Assembly: GCF_035083965.1 (NCBI RefSeq)
Contig: NC_089730.1
Span: 20,284,527-20,348,526, forward strand
From: Branchiostoma lanceolatum
Taxonomy: Eukaryota; Chordata; Leptocardii; Amphioxiformes; Branchiostomatidae
Length of the DNA: 64,000 bases
Direction of reading: 5' to 3'
Positions 33,286-58,990 of this stretch are shown here, piece by piece. The notes below the pieces were generated by a model. It did not search any database. It was not told where the DNA came from and worked only from the letters and a program-made list of their open reading frames with translations. Position 1 is the first letter of the stretch. Each line of letters begins with the position of its first letter. The position numbers were made by a program, and so were the translations under genes.

Positions 33286-36200
33286 CTAAGTAGAGAAGAA
33301 GAACTTCTTGGTCAAGGTCGTGACCTGGCAGGGCATCTGTTTGGCGGGTTCGGAGCCGACTGTCTCGCGAGAAGACACCTTGTTGTTGACCACCGTCAGC
33401 ATGTCCAGCAGGTGGTCAGACTGCACCTTGTCCTTGAACACTTCCAGCATCTCAGAAAGGAACCAGGAGCCCTCCCCCTGACGGCGATATGCCTTGAAAC
33501 CTGCAGCAAAAAAGATGCTAGTTGATGCTTATATTCATCTGAAGAACAGGTTATCATCTGTCAGTAATGAGGCTGTTGCAATGTGCTCCAAGCAATAGCC
33601 TCCTTTCTGTTATATCAATAGTCAATAGTCAGGATGCCCTTCCTGGATTTCTTACCCAGGTCTCCCTGTTACCATGTTACTGAGACATTAAATTGGAACC
33701 AGGAGCTCAACTGTGAGGTTGTTATCAGTTAAGCTCTTGAGTTGAACAATAACAACAACAGGTAGAACAGATCTCGTACCTTCTGTCGTAGCGTAGGCCA
33801 CCAGCACGTCAGCGTCCCGTGGCGTGGTGACAGAGCGCATGACGTCAGAGATGTCCTGCTGTCCCTCATCCCCTGGCTCTTCGTCAGCACGGTCCACACC
33901 TGGCTGCTTCTTCTCACCACGGCACGCTTGGATGATGAACATCTTCGGACTCCCTAGATGGCATGAGAGATTAGATGTACATTGATGTCAAACAATTAGT
34001 GCAAGGAGGTTATATAACCTTGATTAGCAGTAACCTTTTCATAGGGGCCCCCTGTTCATAGCAGCTAATCACCAGTCCCTTGAGTGACCGCTATAGACAG
34101 GTTTGAATGTACGACTAGTAACTAAATATAAGATTGACTTTGGCCTTTGGTTTTCTGTTCTTTTAAGGGACTGTAGCACAACAGGAAAATAGCTCAGCCT
34201 GACAATGATACTGCATGCCCTACCCTTAAGAACATTTTTGGCAGCAATATGGCCTGGAGTAGTGTCAGTGCCCAAATGTTGAGAATGATCAAAATCATTA
34301 TTTTTTGGATGGGAGAAGATCCAACCCATTGTTTACAATTAAGGAAGCAGTCCATAGAATCAATTCCACATAGTCCTGTGCCAGTTGCTTGCGGTACCCA
34401 TTGTTACTATAGCTACCAGGGCCCTTTTCTGTCCCTTCAATAAAGTAACAAGTTTATTGGACTGCTCAAATCTAAGCCCACCTGCCATGCATTTGAGACT
34501 GTCCCCCAGGAATGGAGCCTGCAGCTCAGCCATGGAGACGGTCTGGTTATCGTGGGACCTCACTCCCTCCTGTGAGCAACAGAGACTTGTGTTTTAGGCT
34601 AGATCTTAATCAAATAACAGACAGTACATATATTAGCATCATTTTCCTGTCATATAAATATGCCTATGTCAATCTTAGACAATGTAATACTGTTACACAT
34701 TGTACCATACTGTAGCATTACATGTTTCACACATTTCCCTAAATCTGGCGATACACATTGGTTCTGTTCCACCTTTAGGAGAAGAGTTAAAAAGGTGCAA
34801 TACTACAATATGTGCACTACTGAATGTTGCAAAAACGTGTGAAGCACTGAGAATGAGCTGAATCCTTACATCTGCTTGGAGATTATAAAGCCACATGACA
34901 ATTATTAATATAACTCCTACCTTGTCTCCATGGCTGGACACGATACAGATGAAGCAGGAGTACTTCTTTTTTCCTTTTCCCGCTGCAGTCTTCTGGATTT
35001 CCAGCTTGGCCATTTCCAATGCAACCAGCATCTGTTCCTTAGTGAGATCCTCCTCAGTGATGACCTTGTAGTCAATCTTCTCAAAAAAGTCATCAAGCTC
35101 TTCAACATCCTTGGTGGAAGCTGAGGGAAAGAGTTAACATGTCTTAGAGCTCACATTTTCAAGTTTGCTTTGTGAGGGTAGTTCAGAAACATGCACACAC
35201 ATGCACACGCACACATACAGAGACATACAGACACCACACATGCCCACACACATGCACACAGACACCCGTCAACATAAGCACATACACCTTTCCATGCATG
35301 GTTCTTAGACATGTACTTTATTTCTTCTCTAGTATTAGTAAACATTTAGGAAGAGGAAATCATCGAAATAGAAGGCTGTGAGGAAAACTTTAATCTAACT
35401 GCAGGGCTCGAAGTTAACTATGTCCCTATGTCCCGGGGCCACCAAAATTTGACCAGGGACAACTCAATAATCAATTTGGGACATATTTGGGACAATCAGG
35501 GCTCCTGACTGCCACTGTGCTCCTCCCTTGTGAAACTGTATACTGGTCCCACCCACTGTTTTTGGTGTGGTACTAGTCCTCTCTAAATCAATCATCATTT
35601 ATCACTCAGCATAGTGAAAGGAAAGCCTGTCCCAGCTAGGCTGTGGCACATGTCTGCTCCCCTGACAGGGGGTCAGCAGAGGGATGGTCAAACCTCATTT
35701 ACTTGATTAAGGTTTGCCCTGCAAGATTAGAAATCAAACATTTTTGGATTTATTCTACCTCCCCAAGAGCCACCGCATCAATGAAGTCTTTAAACTCTGC
35801 AGAATTATGCTTTTTCTTTTATAAACTATTAAAATACATTATTTCAGGTTGTTGACAATATTTCTGGTTGTTAACTTTGTTAAAACTTGTGTTTACTACT
35901 GAGTGTATATACCTTTGTATGTATTATATTTTTCAAATTTCATGCAATTTTCTATTTTACAATACAAAATTTTGTATATAACTAAAAAAACAAATATTCT
36001 AACACAGATTGGCTTGGGCTCAGGTCCTGACTTGAGTATAGGTCCAAACCTGAACATGAACCTCTGGAACTGAATGCAGACCCGACACTAAGTTCACATC
36101 TTTGGCCCTGGTTGGGACACTTCAGGATACTTTCGGGACAGTTGAAATCCACATTTGGGACAATGTTGGGACAGTAGGGGAAAAAGTTAATTTCGAGGCC

Positions 36201-39200
36201 TGAACTGAAAAATTGTGTAGCAAGGTACAGAATGTCTCCTCAGACTCTTCTTTTACAATGATCTTCCACAGCCTCACCATCCCTTTCCTGTGAGAAGTTG
36301 TTGATGATGAGGACGTAGCCTCGGCCTGGTGGGTAGCAGTCATCTCTCCCCGCAACCTCCACAGGATCTGCATTGGATAAACCACGTAACGGTTTGGCTT
36401 TATACTTGAACTATGTCACTGTGTACTCTCATAAATCTGCCAGGTACCCTTAGACCAAAAGATTGAAAAAAAAACAGTGCTATCAAGGCCTTCTATTGAG
36501 ACATCCACAAAGATTAATGACACTGCATTTAGATCTCTTTAAATTCACCAGTTTTTTAATATACATTTGTATGATTATACTGCAGTCTTAGTGAGACTAC
36601 CAAAAGACTGCAAAATTATGAGAGTGGGTGTTACAACAGTAGCTGACTTAACCAACTACATAACTGATTCTGTAAGTCTTGAGTCTTTTCATAAACCAAC
36701 TAATTTTCAGACATGAAATTTGGTATTCATAATGATGTCAAACACAAGTATAAAAAGTAAAAGGTAAGCAAAAAAAAGCAATGTTATTCTATGCAAAGCA
36801 CTGAAATATTCCAGTTAACATACAGCAGACAGATAATCTTCAAAGAAGAAAAGCATAGCTGTCAAACTGATAAAGATGATGCAGAAAACAGAAGTACTCA
36901 CTGTTGCTTCTAAAAAAGCGGTCTATTGCAGCATTAAGGTACAAAATCCCCAATTATTATCTGCAGTTTAGAGCAGCTTATAATGCAGCAGACAGCAACA
37001 GAGAAGACAGAAAACAGCAAGAAAGAAACTTATTATGAATCATAAAATCATGAAAATGCAAATTTCACAGCAATATACTAATGAAACAATTACAGTTGTG
37101 CAAGACAATTTCTCTACTGACACATTCATACAACTCTGACTAGACATTATGACTGAGAGCAATGTCTTTTACATGCTATGTTTAAATGAGGTTTATGAAA
37201 TTTAGGGAATCCGATGTAGTATCATTCTGTATCAAATGTATCTATATAGCCGGTACAACCGCCGTAAGGCGTAACACACCAACTTCTGTATCTGTATCTA
37301 TATAGCCGGTGCAACCGCAGTTAGGCGTAACACACCAGCTTCGCAGACATGCAGCAGCTGGTTATATTACGCCGAACAATCCGTTACACCTAGTCTTTGC
37401 ATATCCGACTGCAACCGTTCTTTTTTCTAAAGCTACTTAGTGAAGATGCTCCTACAGTACTTGAACTTATTCTACTCTTGCATGAAGGGTCAATTTTTCG
37501 GTTCATTTCAGCGTGTGGCCCCACTAACTCACTCACTGCCTATCTATCAAGACAAGGGGTATCACATACCTCTTGTTGTGACGTCATAGTCATCAACTTC
37601 AAAGCTGGACTGCAGTGACCGACTGCTCGACTGCCTCCTGAGCTGCTGCCTTGGAGACACCGAACTGTCGAAGGACACTGTCGACTGCTGGTTGGTCCAC
37701 GAGCCACGTCGCCTTTCAGCGGACCCAGGAGGGCTCATCTGCCTCTCGAAGCTGGGGTTGCTGTCCAGTGAAGACGATGACGTCTGACTCTGAAACCTTC
37801 GTCGTTTCTCCGCGGCCGACTCGCCTGGTTGGCTGCCCTGCCGTCTGAGAGGAGGACGCAAGCTTTCGTAGGGTTGTGGGATCTCATCACTGATCTCACA
37901 GCCTGGGGGAAAACAATAATGGGAATTTTTCGAAGTAATCTGAATTCAGTTTTCACTGAAAAGCTAATTTTCCTCTGTCCGTGAAAGAGATGACAGACAT
38001 TGACGCTTTATTTACAGATAAGACTGGGAAAATTCCCCTAGCTCTTTTCCGCAAGTACAATGAACAGTGGCTTTACGTCCCGCCTAAAGACGGCAACCGT
38101 ATTCAGCAACGTGCATGGAGAGTGAGCAACACAGCTGGGATTCAAACTCCCAAGCTCTAGATCTCAATCTGGAGGCAGGGCTACTTCAAACCACTGGACT
38201 ACTAGTGCACATGCTACTACGAATTTTGATTGAAGTGATACCAATGTTCACAGTCACACTGGTTTTATTTTCTTGGTTTGTGTGGTGAACTCTTCATAGC
38301 AAAATGCATTTTCCATTGTATCACTACAGAATCATATAATTTTCAACCATAACCTTAAAACACTCCTGTGAAATTTTAACTTAAAAGTCACTGCAAAAAT
38401 AAAGGAATCTACCTGCTTCTTCAAGCTTATGCTCTGTCTCTTCCACCTGTTCAATCAACTCCTGCTGCTCCATTTCTGTGAAGATGTCCTTCAATGCCTG
38501 ATAGCTGCAAGACAAGAGTTTCTCAAGTTTCACGTTCAGTTTTGGGCATTTCATTTGAAAGATACAGTCAGGTGAACCCTGTCACACAGGTAAAATTGTC
38601 CTGGGTATTTGATACTGGCCAAACAATACAGATAAAACCCAGTCTACATGTATATCTAGCACAATGTGCAATGGAACAGCCAATAGTTTGAATGCAGAAG
38701 ACCTCATGCATGACATTAGGATCTGGGAAAGACTTTGAAATTATTTTCCAGAAGGGTTAAGCTTATCACGTAAGATCTATTACTATTACACAGCCTGTTA
38801 ATCATTTACCCCTAATACAAACTGTTTTCCTTTCCCTGTCAAAAAACTGTCAGTTCTACAGTTTTTCTTTTATTTTCATTTTTTTTATTTATTCTGTCAT
38901 GTTTACCCAGGGTAGCCCTGCTCAGGACAGATCGTACTGGAAACACTTTATCGATTGTATTTCACCGGATTAAATCCGGAAGCATAATGCTGAGTGATTA
39001 CCACTGCTTTACAGAGGGGTCCTGCGTTATATAACCTAGGTATACTATGTGATTCTCCTGGACCAGGTTTAGTGATTTGGGGACTCAATTCAAAAACAGA
39101 GAGAGGAGAATGCTCACCATCCCAGCTTGATCTTGCCCTTCCTCTGCAGTTTGTCCAGTACATCAGACGGGGTGGTACACTTGGAGGCCTCGCCCGGGCG

Positions 39201-39311
39201 CAGACCCTTCCCCTGCGCGATGGACCGGAAAGAGCGGAAGTCCTCATCGGTCATCTCTTTGTTGATGGTCTCGAACAGCTTCCGGTGGAGACTTCTCTGG
39301 ACATCCTCCAT
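33286..39311 (-). CDS. DED-containing initiator caspase (caspase-8/10-like)
   Basis: Eight coding exons: 39311-39118, 38504-38413, 37902-37570, 36367-36278, 35120-34921, 34569-34482, 33953-33780, 33500-33286. They sum in frame to 461 aa. Residues 6-90 read as one death effector domain (LFETINKEMTDEDFRSF ... YQALKDIFTEMEQQELIEQV). A basic, Ser-rich linker of about 110 residues follows, encoded by one exon (96-207). The peptidase part has GYVLIINN, ERDGASTKD (P1 pocket Arg), FICIVSSHGDK (catalytic His300) and FIIQACRGE (catalytic Cys343). An Asp/Glu-rich interdomain stretch after it (DRADEEPGDEGQQDISD) probably holds the cleavage site. The protein would sit downstream of death receptors or FADD-like adaptors in the cytosol. 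Vertebrate caspase-8 has two DEDs and QACQG; this has one DED and QACRG. A non-coding first exon is likely at about 40010-40100. Confidence 0.93.
35400..36205. mobile_element. Foldback element of about 800 bp in caspase intron 4
   Basis: Ends CAGGGCTCGAAGTTAACT and AGTTAATTTCGAGGCCTG are inverted repeats. TTTGGGACA phrases and their neighbours occur near both ends. The interior is AT-rich without a transposase-like frame. It is a candidate non-autonomous DNA transposon. Confidence 0.6.
36420..37230. other. AT-rich part of caspase intron 3
   Basis: Unique AT-rich intron sequence between caspase exons 3 and 4. Nothing nameable. Confidence 0.45.
37237..37346. repeat. Short tandem duplication in caspase intron 3
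   Basis: TCTATATAGCCGGTACAACC with GTAAGGCGTAACACACCA at 37240-37281 recurs at 37297-37337 with few changes (GTGCAACCGC, GTTAGGCG). AACCGCCGTAAGGC is also found at 29752. Confidence 0.75.
38000..38215 (+). repeat. SINE-like dispersed repeat in caspase intron 2
   Basis: GGCTTTACGTCCCGCC, then CAACGTGCATGG and GCTGGGATTCAAACTCCCAA, has the layout of a tRNA-related SINE family also hinted at 29735 and 48380. No coding. Confidence 0.45.
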
Positions 39312-40009
39312 GATGGTGGTGGGCTGTCAGATCTGCAATCTTTGGTCCAGGATAAATAAAATTTAACATACATAACTTTATATATGACAATGAGTCTAAA
39401 TAACATCTTAGTAAACTAACAAATGGTAGGGTACTATAACCACATAGACACACTGCACTTGAAATTAGTCCTTGGTCTGATTATCATAAACCTGGGCAAA
39501 TCACTAATTTAAAGTTAAAGATTTGAATGTTGATGGTTTTGGTGAATACAGGACTGGACAGAATACATTCTATAGGTTGTTCTAGATTTAACTAGATACT
39601 GGTACTGGGACGTCTAAGGTACACTGTTCTTGAGTCAGAATCTTGGTTTTAATTTTAATGTGAAACTGAGCATGACTGTCACAACAGACTACCACAACAC
39701 TACCCGTACCGTGTAGCATATTTGTTGTTGTTTTGTCTTCACGTGATAGCTCTTGCGCCAAGCGTTGGATTTGTTCAGAGTGGCTATGAGGTCCAAACAA
39801 AGCTTATGGTAATGGTTGATCACACCACTGGCTGTTTACCTTTCTATTTTGTAAACAATAGGGGGGGGGGGGAGGAGGGCGTCTTTCACGTCCTGGAGTC
39901 TGGAACTATGAAGACCATCCATTTTCATGTCACTATGCCTATCTCTATAAAGTAACAGAACTACAGAAAACACAACCAAAAGCTATCAAAGAGAAAGTAA
40001 AGCCTCACC

Positions 40010-40100
40010 AAAACATAAGCGTCCGCTTGGCAGCGTTCCTCGACGGTCTCTAGACACGCGGACAGTCGGTGAGCTGGAAGCAGTTTTGCAGACCTAAAGA
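40010..40100 (-). other. Probable non-coding first exon of the caspase gene
   Basis: The minus strand shows a good donor (TTTTG|GTGAGG) at 40009/40008 and, at the first coding exon, an acceptor (TTGCAG|ATCTGACAGC) 17 bp before the caspase ATG. The sequence is GC-richer than its surroundings. The 5' limit is unknown. Confidence 0.45.
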
Positions 40101-40728
40101 GAAGGGCCTCAAACCTCTAGTCAAGTGAAGAGCAAACAAGCGCAGTCTGCAAACCTAACCGCGCTATTTTAGGCTTTAACGGAAACCACAGTATTAACAG
40201 GTATATCCCCTACTGTTATGACGTGTAGAAATTACAAAGCAGTACCGCCCCCTCCACCGAAAAAATGCCTGGAGGATTTTCTCATGACAACTATTCCGCC
40301 ATTTTACTGGGGTCACTTCCGGGTGGACAAGGCCGCATAGGCGACACCGAAACCAACTGAATGGTGCCTCGGCAGCGGAAATAAGATATGGAAAGAAACG
40401 TTGTAGTTCTTGTTTTCACTTTTAGCAATTTTCTAAAACTTCCTTAGTAAGATAGATGTGGCAAACTTAGCCAATGCTGTCCCTTTTTGGTACTGACGGT
40501 ACTTGTTTTGGTCGCGTCTCGACTCAGTTTCGCGGAAAAACAAAGGCCCCATAGCGGCGCCAACTGCCACCTGTTAACTAAACTGGCTTCACTCCTGTAC
40601 CTTGAATAAATTGTATTCTAAGATAAAACGTTGTGTTACTTTTGACAATGAATACTTGAAAATTACACAAGAATGAACTCTCTTCACACAAAACATGAAC
40701 AAATCTTGATAGCAAGAAAGGCGTGCGA
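40101..40728. other. Caspase promoter region and gap to the SEZ6-like 3' end
   Basis: About 630 bp with no frame of note. It must contain the caspase promoter and the end of the SEZ6-like transcript. I see no repeat. Confidence 0.4.
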
Positions 40729-40734
40729 TTTATT
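40729..40734 (-). other. Candidate polyadenylation signal of the SEZ6-like gene
   Basis: Minus-strand AATAAA about 310 bp after the TAG at 41046-41048. Confidence 0.5.
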
Positions 40735-41045
40735 AGTACAAAACATTGATAACTTCACTTACCAAACGTAGTTTACACGAACGATAACTTTGCAAAACTT
40801 TATACAAAATCGAACTTCATGACTTTTGTGTAATAACATATTCACAATATGTGGCATGTGGAGTCACTGATCACCATGCACGATTTTACATTGCATTTTA
40901 CTCTCTTTTTTTCAATACTATAGTATCTGTTCAGAAATGCCTACACTATGTACATGACACATAACATAAAATGTTGAAACATCTGTTCAGAAATACACAT
41001 GTACATGTATACAACAACAGTAATCAACATCTGCTTGAAGAAGAA

Positions 41046-54842
<13,797 letters not shown>

Positions 54843-55463
54843 GACGGAGCCAACATAAGGTTGAACATTAACGAAGTGACCCAGTCTGTTTATTTATGGC
54901 TCTTAATACGCCCAGGTTGCGAGCTTCTCGTGTATATAAATCTGATTCAGTAGATTGAGATTGTAAATACTGACTTTTATGTAGTATGTATGTATGTCTT
55001 ATTTTTGTCTGTTTTATGTCCATGAAGATTAGCCGCTTGCAGATCTTACATGTTGGCTAATGGACTTAATAAAGTATCCAATATCCAGTCTATATGTACA
55101 TACTGCGCTCACAGGGGTTAGACGAAAACACGTAACAATCGATGTAAACTATGAGGCTATGTCGTACATAGCCTAGTACACATGTGGGTAAGTTGCTTCT
55201 AACTGACTGCTTTGAGTGCTGATAGAAAGGTACATATTGGTCAAATATCTTAATGATGCTCCTTGTAAGCAATCTAAATTGCATTTTTATGACCTTATCT
55301 ATTTATTTATTGGCAAATGTTACAACACATTGCTGACAGCTGGAAGCCGCCGAGCCAAAGCTGAGAAAGGCTTATAGTGACAAACAAACCACCATTGCAT
55401 GGACTGTATGTACTAAAGAATGAAAAATAAATCCACACAACGACAGTCTAATGTCTGCATATA
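54843..55463. other. Gap between the SEZ6-like start and the LAP1-like 3' end
   Basis: About 600 bp containing the SEZ6-like promoter. GGCTAATGGACTTAATAAAG at 55053 looks like a retroelement tail. No gene seen. Confidence 0.45.
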
Positions 55464-55469
55464 TTTATT
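55464..55469 (-). other. Candidate polyadenylation signal of the LAP1-like gene
   Basis: Minus-strand AATAAA (TTTATT on plus) about 640 bp after the stop at 56105. Confidence 0.45.
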
Positions 55470-56104
55470 TACACATAGAACACCAGCAATTCACCATTAT
55501 TCTAGTCCAATATAAAACTATAAAGCTCTTGAAGCAAATGTTTGGTACAATCAGCCATGTGAGACTGGCCACAGTAAGTTTTGCAAGCACACCAGCTTTG
55601 CAGGGTTGCAGGTCATGTAAGTTGCTACAACAACTTGACTTACCAAAGCATTACATTTCCACCGCCACACTCTGTTTATAATCATACATTGAGGAGGCCC
55701 TTATTGATTATAACAATTTCCATTTCATTATTCAAGTCACCCATATCTGGTTAAAATACTACAAAGCCGGCATAATACAGCAGAAGAAAAGCTTTGCGGA
55801 CGAGCCTGTGAGCTCTTAAGGATATTTTCTCATGAATACAGCAGGTGTTCTCTCAATCACTGTGCAATTTTTAGGGATCAGTCAAGGTCCGGAGGTCACC
55901 AAGCTCCGTCTAAAGTGACAGTAGTTTTTCAGGCAAAAAAAGTTTGACTCTTTGATTACCTAAAAAAAAATTGGCTACCTTCTGGCAATCAACTTATTCA
56001 GCCGTTGACTGTGTGACAGTGGCTTAACTGTAAGTATTCTGAATCAGATATTACAGATATCATATAGTTTCTAGAGAATATTCATAGCCTCTTTCTTATA
56101 ACTA

Positions 56105-58990
56105 CTAAGAGCAGCTTGTCGGCAAATCATCACTTTTGTCCACTACAAGCACAAATCCTGCCATCCTGCTCATCAAAGCTCCGACCTTGTCTATGTCTAA
56201 AACCCAGTCCCTCTCCAAGTGGTTCTGTAGTCTGTCCATGGCCTCCCCCTCTATCTCGGAGTTGGACCGGTCCATGTGGATGGGTTCTTCCAGCTGCAGT
56301 ACCAGGATGATGGCCGTTTCCTTGTAGGGGGCATTGGTGTTGTCACAGTAGGAGTGGAAGATGAGGTTGGCCTGAAATGTAGAATGTGGATGTTTCTTGT
56401 TTATTTTTTGATATCAATTCATTTTCTATCTATTTGCATGTTTGAGCCTTTGCTTACTTAACAAAAAAGGAAATAGGCCCATTGGCTGCTTTTCATTGAG
56501 GTCATGATAGAGGAGGTAAAGGTCAGACAAATTATAACAAAGATCAAGTCAGACTTCGCTTTCTTTTATCAGGGTAGCTCCCTCATTATCTGTGTACTGG
56601 TTTACAGATTCAATGATACAGGGAAGTAGCAGTAGCACAAAAGTGTACATACTAAGGCCAAACCTACTAGTACAGTCCTACATGTCCAAACCAGATTGTT
56701 AAAGATAATCCTAGACCCAGCATTAATCCATGTTTGGTAACAAAACTTTACTTCTATCTATCATTCTCTACTGAAGAGTCTACATATAGCTTAAGGATTT
56801 TACCTACCTTCCTAATCCCTAGACTTCCTGGTCATGGGTGTGGGTGTGTGTTGCATGGTAGGCATGAAGAGGGAGATTTTACCTACCTACCTACCTACCA
56901 AGGATCTTACAACACTTCCAAACTGAACCTTTATAGCTACCCATACCTGTAGGGGAATGTCCTGTAGACTGTAGACTACAGCTGCCTTGCCTCCCTGACT
57001 GAACCCTGCATGGAGAACCTCGTCTAGGCGCTTCTTAGCTTCATCTGCATCCAGACCTTTCAGCTGCTCACCTGTGGGGGGAACATTCACGAGAAAGCAT
57101 TAGTTGTGTGGCAACAGTTCTGAGTTTGGTGGAACGATTAGCTTCATGTGCATGCTATAGCAATACTAGTATATGAAAATATAGGAATGTGTGTGGCAAG
57201 GTGGTCAAGGTTATTGACACATTAAAGATCCCACCACACTTCAAAATTTGTGTGAGTGGATCAAACCTTACAGTCCAGACTGTACAAAACAGCCTTAAGG
57301 CAGTTTACCAGTTATGCAAAGCAAGCAAATAAAAATTGTTAGCTATACTTACCAAAAAGCAAAATCCATAATATCAGCATACTGGAATGAAGCCTATGGT
57401 ACCTTATAAGATATAACACAGCTATAGCCTTAGGCCTACTTCTCTTACAAATTCTTCACCTGCTTGTTTTTGCCAACTCTAGGTTTACCATATATATTAC
57501 TAGGTTAGCTTTTGCTTGCTCCAACACTAGTACATATGTCCATCTTCATTTCTACCTTGTCCCCCCAACGACCCGGAGGTCAAAGGACTAGGTGGGTAGG
57601 TAGGTAGGTACACTAGTACACCGTCATGAAGGCTGATATGCAGGCTAGAGTACCAAGCGTTCTATTTCTAAATGTCATATGTATATGTTCGGTTTATGAA
57701 AGTCCCATCCTTACCGTGCACGACAGTAGGCCTCTTATCGAATCCCTGAGCGACGAGCCTGGCGACGCACCTCGCCGTGTCGTGTGTTCCCGGCGCGGAC
57801 GCAACCAGCAGCACTGCAGGCTGGGTAATAATGGCGGGCGGGTACAGGAGGGCGCGACCCATCGCACCAATGACCTGCAACATGTAACACTACTTCACAA
57901 ACAAGGAAGAGACAAGGTGGTCTTGTGTGTATGGTTGTTACACTTACAGATTAGGGCACAACTCATCGCAGCAACAACCTGCAACATGCAAGAAGCATCA
58001 TTACTTTACTCGCAGGAGTATTATTCTGGCTTGTGTGGGTGTGTTTGTTTCTGGAGTGCAGTTTCCGTCTGTTCTAACATGGGTGCCATCCTAGACTCTC
58101 ATACTCTTCCCAAAAGAACTAGGGGCCCCAGTAAACTAACTACTACTACTAGTAGTAGGATGGCATCAAGGCCGTTGTCTGTTCTGCCAGGGGGTGCTTA
58201 TTGCTAACGTTACATGTACTAGCTATTAGTATGCATATGAATGATATGATGTACATGCACATCTATAATTTTTTTTATGAAGTACTTTTTACAGTATCAT
58301 CATGACACTAATAGAAGACAATAATGTTCTCACCGTCCACGTGCGTTGGTTCTGATTGGGAAACAAAGTCTTCAACTTCCTGACGTATTCCTTGTACAGT
58401 TCGGGGGAGTCGATGGCCGGCGCCCCCTGCGACTGCAGTGGATCCTTCCGAAGCATCGGCAAAACTATTGCAGTCAGGGCGACTATAACGAGCCCTATGA
58501 TTACGATATACATGCATAATGCCGCGGGATCTGTTGCATTCTTCGCTGCACCGTCAACCTTTGATCTATCAGAACGAAGTGGCGACGTTCGTGCTTGTAA
58601 AGGCGAAGCTTTAGTCTGTGCGACAGTTTCTACGTTCTCCTTGCTCGCCCGTTGTTTGGAGCCAGCTTTAGCGGCCTTTCTACGCTTCAAGTCCCGCTCG
58701 ACCGAGTCTTTGCTGCGGGTTCGGGACGCCACGGGAGACGGTCCGGCCGACTCCTCCCCACTGAAGTCGCTTAGCCGGGAATCTTGTGAGGTGTCAGGAT
58801 CTTCAGAGTCTTCGGAGAAACTTCCCATACCGCCGGGCTTCGCTCGGGTCGGCCCACCGTCCATGTTGGCTCGGCGTCGGCCGGGGGAGAGTGGGACTTC
58901 CCCCGAGCCGAGTCGCGCGTCAGGTCGCGTCCCTCGCCCTGCGGCGTCTGCCCCGTGCAAGGGCTGGCGTCTCAGTCCGCTACGACTCAT
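56105..58990 (-). CDS. TOR1AIP1: Torsin cofactor, LAP1/LULL1 family (TOR1AIP-like)
   Basis: Four exons: 58990-58334, 57874-57715, 57071-56947, 56371-56105; 402 aa in frame. Residues 1-157 are disordered, Ser/Arg-rich and basic (nucleoplasmic side in LAP1); 158-180 is a hydrophobic anchor (YIVIIGLVIVALTAIVLPML). The lumenal domain (181-402) follows the LAP1 pattern: LFPNQNQRTWT, then QPAVLLVASAPGTHDTARCV, GFSQGGKAAVVYSLQDIP, ANLIFHSYCDNTNAPYKETA, IILVLQLEE and LMSRMAGFVLVV near the C-terminus. In human LAP1 the corresponding SRISHLVLPV contains the arginine finger (Arg563), so Arg383 here should be the finger that activates torsin ATP hydrolysis. A Cys close to the end (SCS) is kept, as in vertebrate LAP1. 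Vertebrates have two paralogues (TOR1AIP1 and 2); I see one and cannot say which it matches better. Start choice: M1 gives the longest form; M43 and M55 are alternatives. Confidence 0.9.

Noticed and set aside
39722-39955. 78-codon plus frame between the caspase exons
   Set aside because: Includes a G run and has no family match or splice support.
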